Shown: positions 56,501 to 64,000 of the stretch, piece by piece | Numbering within the stretch: the stretch's first letter is position 1 | Layout: each line of letters opens with the position of its first letter | NCBI GenBank assembly: GCA_037178855.1 | Contig: JASJZC010000005.1 | Span: forward strand, 1,426,001 to 1,490,000 | From: Oscheius sp. JU75 | Lineage: Eukaryota > Nematoda > Chromadorea > Rhabditida > Rhabditidae | DNA length: 64,000 nucleotides | Reading direction: 5' to 3' | The notes under the pieces: model-generated | What the model saw: only the letters and a program-made list of their open reading frames with translations | Told to the model about the DNA's origin: nothing | The model's database searches: none | Program-made: the position numbers and the translations under genes

Positions 56501-57437
56501 GCGCTGCACATCATGGCCAGATGATTGTTCAACTGCTGCTGGAATCGGTCGTCTGGAGGAGAGGCAACGCATGTGTCTGCTTGGTCCTCGGATTCGATCT
56601 GGAATAGGATGAATAGTGTACTAACAAAACTGCTGTACGGAAATGTGTTAACAAAAAAGTTTTGTGCACCCTAATCTGGCTCTGTCGATGATCAGCAGTC
56701 GAAAATACCGATTATTCTCGCAGAAACTGACCAGACTATATGGAACTAGTGAAACAATCGGAAATCTTCAGAAAATCTCGAAATGAAAAATTGATCTTCT
56801 TGCACTGTCAAATAAATCGAGTTCCAGTGCCTCCACGATAATGATTTCCGAATTCAAAATCCAATTACAATCCCAAAAGCCACCAACCTTCTCCTCCTTG
56901 ACCTCCTTGAAGGCGTCTCCATTCGGTTTCTGCTCCGTGATGGCTTGACTCAACTCCGTCACGAAGGAAACATCTGTGAATCCGTGGGCTGCCTGAAAGT
57001 TTTCGCATTGTTTCACTGAATACTTTTATAAGCCGTCTCAATCTTATTCTGATAAGACGTTATTGCTGTTCGGAAACCTGTAAGCTTGATAGTGCGCGAT
57101 ACAAATTCACAGAATTGTCAGTCACCCTAACCTCTTCAACCTTCTCCCAGTTTTATGTTTCACTCTTTTATACATTTGTATGAAGGAGAAAGGTTCGCTT
57201 GATACTGCCGTTGGACCTTTAATTTTGTAGCACCTCCGATTTGTGAAAGTGTGAATACCTATGACCCCCTCCCCCATCCAAAAGTGTTAGACAAACACGA
57301 CCAGAAAGGACACCTTGACCGTCCTCTCTCCCTCTTCCCTGACCTCAAATGGGATGAAAACTCACGATGATGCTGAAAAAGTCGACCATCTGTGACTTCT
57401 TCAGTCGAACAATACCATATTTGTAGTCGTCTGACAT
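53592..57437 (-). CDS. Divergent homeodomain-like transcription factor
   Basis: Likely nuclear DNA-binding protein of 253 residues. Exons on the minus strand: 57366-57437 (start ATG at 57437), 56888-56992, 56404-56598, 55312-55362, 54557-54757, 53592-53729 (stop TAA); every junction is phase 0. A TTTCCAG acceptor 17 bases before the ATG suggests trans-splicing. The first 141 residues are acidic and low in structure (EVKEEK, QQQLNNHL). Residues about 173-225 look like a three-helix homeodomain fold: GWQREYIKDVINNGHYPTED, DELRDIEQKCDLSRKQ and then VLRFIAKRLVNPNRK. The usual WFxNxR recognition helix is replaced by RFIAKRL, so DNA contacts may differ. The tail ends in MLIKEEEA, which resembles a sumoylation site (LIKEE). 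Family not identified. Confidence 0.75.
53776..53793 (+). promoter_or_regulatory. GTTTCA-TATA motif (candidate 21U-RNA promoter)
   Basis: Core 53776-53781, 7-nt spacer, box TATTG at 53789. Antisense in intron 5 of the homeodomain-like gene. Confidence 0.4.
54453..54472 (+). promoter_or_regulatory. GTTTCA-TATA motif (candidate 21U-RNA promoter)
   Basis: Core 54453-54458 preceded by TTTTTAT, 9-nt spacer, box TATTG at 54468. Antisense in intron 5. Confidence 0.5.
55829..55848 (-). promoter_or_regulatory. GTTTCA-TATA motif (candidate 21U-RNA promoter)
   Basis: Core 55843-55848 preceded by TTAT, 9-nt spacer, box TATAT. Sense in intron 3 of the homeodomain-like gene. Confidence 0.55.
56245..56264 (-). 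promoter_or_regulatory. GTTTCA-TATA motif (candidate 21U-RNA promoter)
   Basis: Core 56259-56264, 9-nt spacer, box TATAG. Sense in intron 3. The stretch ATTCTTTGAAACAT is repeated at the next site. Confidence 0.55.
56343..56362 (-). promoter_or_regulatory. GTTTCA-TATA motif (candidate 21U-RNA promoter)
   Basis: Core 56357-56362, 9-nt spacer, box TATAT. Sense in intron 3, 98 bases from the previous site and clearly related to it. Confidence 0.55.
56738..56755 (-). promoter_or_regulatory. GTTTCA-TATA motif (candidate 21U-RNA promoter)
   Basis: Core 56750-56755, 7-nt spacer, box CATAT. Sense in intron 2. Confidence 0.45.
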
Positions 57438-57610
57438 CAAAGAGCTAGTGGGAGCTGGAAATTTCTTGTTTTGGAGATTCGACTAACGATTGTTCAAGAA
57501 TTAAGAAAGATGTGAGGGGAATGGTGAAACATTCTTTGAAAAAAAGAACTTTTGGGAAGGCTAGATGATTTTTTGACTCTCTTCTCAAGATAAAGTGAAG
57601 AACAATATAT

Positions 57611-57630
57611 GTTTCAAACAGTGGATATAT
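57611..57630 (+). promoter_or_regulatory. GTTTCA-TATA motif (candidate 21U-RNA promoter), convergent pair
   Basis: Core 57611-57616 preceded by ATAT, 9-nt spacer, box TATAT at 57626. It faces the minus-strand motif at 57627-57644 and shares its TATA-like box. Confidence 0.5.
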
Positions 57631-57644
57631 AGAAGGTGTGAAAC
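57627..57644 (-). promoter_or_regulatory. GTTTCA-TATA motif (candidate 21U-RNA promoter), convergent pair
   Basis: Core 57639-57644 preceded by AAT, 7-nt spacer, box TATAT shared with the plus-strand motif at 57611. Confidence 0.5.
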
Positions 57645-58153
57645 ATTCAGTGCTTTAGAGCTGGTGACATGCAGACAACTTGGAATTAGCGCATCCGGGA
57701 ATGTTCAAGCATTTTTGTTCTTTTCCGTTTTGATCTACCTCTACGGTACAACAGCTGCGGGGGAGAGGAGGGGATGTCTCCTTTGCCATAAGGTTGAAGC
57801 AATAAAGTGAGCACGGAATTGGACTTCATGGTATTTTACTGTTCTGAATTTATATCTTTCCCGCCAGGTCTTCACCTTTGAAGAGTCTATCAAAGCCGAA
57901 ATATCATTATGTGAGACCTTGTAAACGGGGGCAAAGTTGGGCAGTTTTACACTGTCTGTAGTTGCTGAAAAGTTTTGTTTCACAATCCAATAAAGGGAAC
58001 AGGGTGGTACATCGGTCAGTAATTTGATTATGCAGTACTTATGATGATACCCAGTGGAAGCGCTTTTTCGTTTCTATCAATCGATTGTTTAATCGAGCTC
58101 CCTAGAAAACCTCACAAGAATGAATCAATCAAAGTTTGCCTAAGAAGCTGACT

Positions 58154-58171
58154 TTATAGTATTCCTGAAAC
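58154..58171 (-). promoter_or_regulatory. GTTTCA-TATA motif (candidate 21U-RNA promoter)
   Basis: Core 58166-58171, 7-nt spacer, box TATAA. Intergenic. Confidence 0.5.
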
Positions 58172-58483
58172 AAAAGTGTTTCAGAAAGATTACGAGACCT
58201 AATGGATTAGTAGCTATCTGAAAAAGACGCTAAAACGGTGTGAAGGGGGTTTCTGGGCGCAACCCCCACACAGACACACAGACACAATTGATAGCTAACA
58301 ATAGTCCCATAGACGATTGGTTTTAGGAGAGCAAGGGGAGAAGAAATATTGGGGAGGGCGCTGCTGGTGGGGAGAAGATAGAGGCGCTAGAATGAAGGAA
58401 GAATGGTTTTTCGAGATAGACAGGGGGCTTGGGAAGAGGATACTAAAAAATGGAAGGGTTCGGAAACTTGGAAAGATTCGAAT

Positions 58484-58501
58484 GTTTCAGTGAATCCATA
58501 C
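58484..58501 (+). promoter_or_regulatory. GTTTCA-TATA motif (candidate 21U-RNA promoter)
   Basis: Core 58484-58489, 7-nt spacer, box CATAC at 58497. Intergenic. Confidence 0.4.
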
Positions 58502-59103
58502 AAGCGCAAAATAGGTTTGTCAGTAATGTGCGTCTACAGGTTGCAAAATAAAAGGGTAAAGTTTGTAAATATACCATGGATCCAGTGTTAATCTGTATCC
58601 AGTCTTTCAGTTCTGACCTTTATAAAGAAAAAAAGACCACTTCTTCTCAAATGTGAGATTTCATTCAAAATGCTTCAAGAGGTTATAAGGTCCGTAAACA
58701 TAGGAAGATCTGATCATTTTATGGGAATTTCCGAAATACACTAATATTATCGGGAAGTGGGCAGACCGATGTGAGAGACAATGTTGCTAAGCACTACAGT
58801 TACGGTTGCATCCTAAGGTTAGACAGAGGGACAGAGAGACAGATGAGGTGAGAAAAGTCAATTGCCCCAATAAATCATTGACTTACAGTACCAACCCCAT
58901 AACAAAAATCTTTGAATTATACTGAAATCCTCATAGAGTCAAGGTTTTGCAAAGTTCTACTGCCCGTGTTTTACCTACTACGTGTAAGAAAATGTTACAA
59001 TTTCTGTTACTAGTACTCCGAGGAGCGTGAAATTCTAACAAAGAGACCAAAACGGTGGATCCTCTAGCTATTCTTTGGAGCGTCTAATTCTTTATATGTT
59101 CAT

Positions 59104-59123
59104 GTTTCAACGATTTCTAATAA
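59104..59123 (+). promoter_or_regulatory. GTTTCA-TATA motif (candidate 21U-RNA promoter)
   Basis: Core 59104-59109 preceded by CAT, 9-nt spacer, box AATAA at 59119. Intergenic. Confidence 0.45.
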
Positions 59124-59901
59124 TGTCCCAGCACTTTGAAATGGTGCTTGGAAGTCAGGTTACAGAAAAGTAGCAAAGAGAGACAGAGAAGGTCTACTAG
59201 AGCTGATCCCGAGCCCTCTCACTCACCCTCTACCAACCAAGCAAATATAGGCTCTCAATGTCTAAGAGACCGAGAGGGGGCTCTCGTAAACCTAAACGGA
59301 GCCATGAGGGAAGGAAGGCAAGGACACTGGGAGTGTAACAAAGAGGGAGCTCTGGATGTAAAGTGCCCTGAGACCTAAGGGCCCCACGAGAGATCAATAT
59401 ACCGCGAGAGCCATGAAAGGTGATTAGGATTATCTCTAGGGTAGAGAGAGAGGGGAAGTAATTGCAGTTGTTTCCGCCACAGAGAGGCACCTGTGTGAGA
59501 GAGAGAGTCGGTTGCCCCTGGCAAAGCTCCGCCTAGCGTGAAGTATAGTTATCAAGGTATCAATAGGGAGCGTAATGAAGGAGAGAGGAGGAGGAGGAGG
59601 ACATCAGACCGGTCGAATAATCCTCTTACAGCGTTAGGGTTTTACCCTCTCTTCCTCTCTCTGTCTGTGTCCTATTCGGCACCCCCTATGTGAATAAGTA
59701 GGACGGTGGGGATTTGGGAGAGAGAGAGACAGTTGACGGTGAAGAGCTTTAGTGATGGGAACCAGAAGAAAGGGAAAGACAGTTAGAGGTGGGTACGATA
59801 ACTTCAGTAAAGTAGCCATTAAAACGTCTGGATCTCTACCAAACTCGCAAAGATACGCTCGTCTTGTATTGCCAACTAGCTTTCTTCAGTGCATGGAGAC
59901 A

Positions 59902-59919
59902 GTTTCATGACTAGTATAA
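59902..59919 (+). promoter_or_regulatory. GTTTCA-TATA motif (candidate 21U-RNA promoter)
   Basis: Core 59902-59907, 7-nt spacer, box TATAA at 59915. Just upstream of array A. Confidence 0.5.
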
Positions 59920-59978
59920 GTATTGTCATAGTAACAAAACGTCTTGTTCTTCAAGTTCAGACAAGACAGAGACGTCGT

Positions 59979-61022
59979 GTTTCAAGTCCCCTTTATAGAT
60001 GGGGAATATTAATGAATCGCAATACTAAGATGGTCTTCGGACAAAATAACAAAAGTCAATCGCGAAAAACATGAACATGGGCTGTTGAGAAGACTATGGA
60101 TGCCGGTGTTTCATGTTAGGCTAATAGTGAGTTAGCGGGTCGAGTTTGAAATCTAGGCCCAAGTTACAAAATTGTGACTATACTGAAGTTTGCGGAAAAT
60201 TTTCGATTCGACTTTATGTTTCATGTCATCTTGATATGCATTATCAGAGAATGTTTGAGCTTATGGTTTTCCTAATTCTTCGAGACGACGCAAAAGTGGA
60301 AAAGCACATGCTTTAAGTTCTTCACATAGTCACAAAATATTCGCGTATAGCAGTTTTTAGGTAGCCCTGAACATGTGAGCAAACAACAGAATACAAAAGT
60401 TTTTGTAAAAATCTCGGGACGATCTTCTATGTTTCAAGTTACCTTGATAGTCAGATAGTGTTCAAGAAATGCACTGCTAGCGTGATTCTTCGACATTATA
60501 ACATTCAAAAAATGAATAATCGTAGGCTACTAAGTATGTCTTCTTGGGCTTACCACGTATGTTTCAAGTTAGCCTGATAGTCAGCAAGCGCGCAAGGTTT
60601 GTAATACAGCACATCCTAGCAGATAAAATCTCAATCTTTATGTGAAGACTATGGACCATATTAGGTGTTTCTAGTTATCCTTATAGTGCGAGACTATTTT
60701 TTGCTGCTACCGTTACAGGGTAGTGCAACAAAAATACTAAAATTTAGTCAAGACCTTAAAGACTCACAAAGACTTTGAGCGGCCTTATATTTTTCAGCTT
60801 GCGCTCATAACTAGAAGCAAAAGCTAGCAATTTTCACTAGTTCCGATTTCTTCTTAGCAACCTTCCGAAGTCAATTTTAGGTTCACGGTATTGCCTTCCC
60901 TATCAAATAGTTTTTGCATTGTAATCGACCCATCTTTGTTTGCCAAGTTTCAAAAGTGAGTCGAGAGAGGAACTCTGATGACCATACTTTGGATGATCTT
61001 ATGTTTCAAGTTATCCTTATAG
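59979..61022 (+). promoter_or_regulatory. Motif array A: ten tandem GTTTCA-TATA units
   Basis: All on the plus strand with exactly 9 nt between core and box. Cores start at 59979, 60108, 60218, 60310 (GCTTTA), 60431, 60561, 60667 (GTTTCT), 60791 (TTTTCA), 60884 (ATTTTA) and 61003; boxes are TATAG, AATAG, GATAT, CATAG, GATAG, GATAG, TATAG, CATAA, TATTG and TATAG. Unit spacing is 92-130 bases. The best units (60431, 60561, 61003) share about 30 bases from GTTTCAAGTTA to the words TAGTCAG and CAAG. No gene overlaps the array. Confidence 0.65.
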
Positions 61023-61549
61023 TCAGACAGTGCTCAAAGATTGCAATCGTGCTGTGATAACCATGGAAAGCGAGAAAATGAGTCAAAAGGAAAACCAACG
61101 AAGCTGCACTCTCTCCTAAAGTCCACTCCGATTCCTCCCTAGATTTTCATAAAGCTCGTCTTTGAGGGACTTATTAGAGTCTCCCTCTCTATTTAATTGC
61201 AAAGAGAGGCCCCCAAAGACGACGAATTTCCTCTTCGAAATCTCAGTGGATTGCTCCCCCACCCGCCCGCACTCTTTTGTGCTGCCTTAGTGTTGATAAG
61301 GCGCAGCTGGGTTGCCGGGGTTACAGACAGAGTCAGGGCGACCTCTCTGACTGATTGGAACACAGAGGCAACATTTGTGTGCAGTGATTATGGGAAACAG
61401 GGAGACTGGCAAGGGACTGAGGGTCTGACGATTGAATGGTAAAAGTCAAATGTTTAAAAAAAAGAATGATGATTAATGTCTGTAGTTCTGAAGCGGTTAC
61501 AGTGGAACATAGAAGTTCTTTCGGACTGTAAGTATACATACGAAAGAGA

Positions 61550-61637
61550 GGGACGCTGCGTTAGTAGCAGAGCGCTGACGATCCATTCCAGCCATGGCCG
61601 TCTGTCTGAGCGACCGGGGTTCGACTCCTCTGGGAGT
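61550..61637 (+). pseudogene. Possible tRNA-derived element
   Basis: A consensus B-box (GGTTCGACTCC, 61618-61628) follows an A-box-like region (TTAGTAGCAGAGCG) at about the distance seen in tRNAs with a variable arm. I could not fold a convincing acceptor or anticodon stem, so it is at best a pseudogene or a tRNA-derived repeat. Confidence 0.25.
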
Positions 61638-62500
61638 ATCCTCGAAAAAACAAATTCTAACGTGTGTAAGTGCTGGATAGTTTGAAATGACTTTCTTCGC
61701 GCGTACAATTTTTGATAAAAGCTAGGTTGAGTGCCTGTCTTGCCCGGCGCGTACGCCACTCTTGTAACAACACATAAAATCTCTGCAATCTATAAGATGT
61801 TTTACTGTTGTCATGAAATAAGCAGTCAGATGTAACGGTAATTCCTAAGACGTTACAGGGAAACATAAAAGTTTTGAGGCTGGAATTGAACTTAGGGACA
61901 CATATAAATTGCTATGAGCGAGCTAAACGAATTACACAATACAACCCTGTAGTCTATAAGAAGTTTTACTGTAAAACACACCGATACCCCCAAATCCAAC
62001 AGAACATAGTGATCTAGATCAGTAAGAGGAATTATTGAAATGTATCAGTTTCGGAAAAAACCTTGGAGAGAAAGATAGGGCTAGTGGAAAGAACCTATTT
62101 GTAGAAAAGGGTTGTCGGAGTTACCAAGATGGAAACCTTGTTGTCTATTTCTGATGAAACATATGAGATTGTCATTTGTCTGAGGCCCGAAAACGTTGAA
62201 CTTCGTGTATTATCAAGGACTGTAACAGAGAAAGAGATAATAGCCGCCCCGCGCTGGGGAACACTACCCTTGCATAAATCGTTACAGGCAATGTGTTCGA
62301 TTCGGTGTGGGGCGAGAGAGACAGCGGGAAAGACACAGAGAGAGGGGAGCGCTTTCTGCTATTCAATAAAGGCTCCCAAATTCTCCCCTTATATGCCTAT
62401 ACACAGAGCAGCACTGTGACGGGGACAGTGGTAGTGCGCTGATCGGCATGAAAAGACACAGGGTGAAGGACAGCTTGGAGTCTTTCGGAAATCGTGATAT

Positions 62501-62518
62501 GTTTCAGAGTTTGTATAA
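62501..62518 (+). promoter_or_regulatory. GTTTCA-TATA motif (candidate 21U-RNA promoter)
   Basis: Core 62501-62506 preceded by ATAT, 7-nt spacer, box TATAA at 62514. One of the cleanest matches. Confidence 0.55.
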
Positions 62519-63714
62519 GAAGGGGTCTTTTCACAATTGGGCGTTGTGAAAGAAAAGAGTTACAGTGCTTATTGGTTTAGTAGTGCAATAGTCTATTCCT
62601 ATCAAGCGTGAAACAAAAATTAGCTGGACCTGTCTAGTCATACTCTTATGGCAATTCTTGGAAGAATGGAGGGTTCTAAATATGGGGGAATTACAAAATT
62701 CATAATAAGAACAAGTCATCAAAGAAGAACTAGAATAAAAAAACACAAGCATTAAAGCCTGAAACTAAAGAACACATTCGGGTTTGTTCATGCTGCTGAA
62801 CTGAAGATGTTTTGAATGTTTGTTCCGAGAGATTATTGAATAGAGATACCATCGACCGACTTCAGTTTGAGATGAAACAGAAAAAGACTGTGCCCAGATC
62901 GAAAAAGGAATTAGTTCTGAGGAAATCTGTACCAAATGATAAAGGGGACGATGAACCAAGAAGGCGATGGAAACCAAAAGAAACTATCGTGCTACTAGAC
63001 CTCCCGGTAGGAAGGTGCAGCCTCGATTGTTACAAACTCAGTTATTCCTATAAGACGATACCTATACCCTCTGCTATCTCCCTTGATTCCCTCTCACATT
63101 GATGTGAATAATGTCTGCCTTGCACAAACGAATATCTTATCCTATCCTAATTGTGAGTTACTCCTACTGGAAACAAACAATATAAGATTGAATGTGGCTG
63201 GACTATGAAATCTAGAAAAGTTTCTCAGAGAAAACACAATTTTTGAGTAGCCTAAATAGCGGATTTCAAGAAAGAGCATAGTGCATAGAGCTACTGGTGC
63301 CATAATGTCAACAAATCACTTACATCATGCCTGAAACCAAAAAAAAAACATTGCATAATCGGTTTTCGGATTTTGTAAAAAAAAAAAAGATGTCAGCAAC
63401 ACTTCGAAGATCAGAAATGCTTTGGGTTTCTACAAGAGCTGAAACAGTTTGCCGAAAATTTTGGGATTCTGATAAGTACATTTTCTTTGACAGACCATTT
63501 TCAGACCACAAAAAAGAGAAGTGCTATCCACACAATTTGAGATGAAAACCTCTGAATAAGGCTGTCGTCCGAACAAAAAGTGTCAAGAAAGAAGAAATCT
63601 GACAGATGTTTGTGCGCGCGAGAGAGAAAGACAGAGAGAGAGAGAGAAGCATTTCGTAAGCCGTCCCAAAACAGAAACACAGCCAGCCAGTGTTTAGGAT
63701 AATCGTAAATAACA

Positions 63715-63734
63715 GTTTCAAGCCCATGAGATAT
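63715..63734 (+). promoter_or_regulatory. GTTTCA-TATA motif (candidate 21U-RNA promoter)
   Basis: Core 63715-63720, 9-nt spacer, box GATAT at 63730. Intergenic. Confidence 0.4.
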
Positions 63735-63856
63735 GCGTGTAAACAAAGAAATGGATTCTTGTTGTGAGACAGACGAAAACTTTTGAAAGGAAGTTTTTTT
63801 TGTCTGTCACACAGTCACGGATTCCTGCTTCTCAACACTAGTATAAAATTTGGGCT

Positions 63857-63876
63857 TTATCACTAACAGTTGAAAC
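63857..63876 (-). promoter_or_regulatory. GTTTCA-TATA motif (candidate 21U-RNA promoter)
   Basis: Core 63871-63876 preceded by TTAT, 9-nt spacer, box GATAA. Intergenic. Confidence 0.5.
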
Positions 63877-64000
63877 ATAATATTTTTCAAAATAGGACCA
63901 AAACTTTTAGGTTCGAGACACAAATAGCCTTGCGGCAACTTTGTTCAAAAGGTTGGTGTTTTGTTTTGCAGAAGAGTCATATAGGGTCTGACTTGGTTTT

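Larger units (their letters stand above)
57650..59890. other. Gene-poor region right of the homeodomain-like gene
   Basis: No exon supported. Purine-rich low-complexity sequence dominates 59150-59780. Isolated bipartite motifs are listed separately. Confidence 0.5.
61030..64000. other. Gene-poor region at the right edge
   Basis: No exon supported. Two related segments at 61780-61810 and 61950-61980 share TCTATAAGA.GTTTTACTG. The remainder holds the tRNA-like element, two plus-strand motifs and one minus-strand motif listed separately. Confidence 0.5.

Overview
This window looks like nuclear DNA from a nematode, probably clade V (Rhabditina). The evidence is many short GT-AG introns (41-46 nt introns beside long ones), TTTCAG-type acceptors, acceptor sites placed just before start codons as expected for spliced-leader trans-splicing, and a complete gene for the L1CAM/SAX-7 adhesion protein. 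The genus cannot be fixed from sequence alone. There is nothing bacterial: no operons, no ribosome binding sites, no CRISPR.

Layout. 1-3964 (-): a cytochrome P450 with eight exons in the window; the haem-binding C-terminus lies off the left edge. 5224-5621 (-): a small predicted membrane protein with a clear poly(A) signal. 5622-18853: a long gene-poor stretch holding dispersed repeats, hairpins, a tRNA-like element, an RTE-type LINE fragment and many short promoter-like motifs. 18854-19394 (-): the 3' exons of an unrecognised gene. 24582-52026 (+): sax-7, 23 exons, 1344 codons, with six Ig domains, five FN3 domains, a membrane span, an FIGQY ankyrin site and a C-terminal PDZ ligand. Two internal first exons with their own signal peptides (32474 and 47332) predict shorter isoforms. 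A minus-strand gene for a small membrane protein is nested in sax-7 intron 4. 53592-57437 (-): a six-exon gene with a divergent homeodomain-like region. 57455-64000: no gene seen, but a striking tandem motif array.

The most interesting signal is a bipartite motif, GTTTCA (often preceded by AT) followed after exactly 7 or 9 nt by a TATA-like box. It recurs on both strands throughout introns and intergenic DNA, about 75 times by eye. The GTTTCA core matches the Ruby motif (CTGTTTCA) that drives nematode 21U-RNAs (piRNAs). The likely reading is a dispersed, largely intronic piRNA locus system, with at least three local tandem arrays of period about 105-135 bp (14.9-15.7 kb, 49.4-49.8 kb, 60.0-61.0 kb). 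The fixed TATA-like element at two discrete spacings is the part I cannot match to what I know of the C. elegans motif. All gene models were assembled by hand from splice sites and reading-frame continuity; no search was run.
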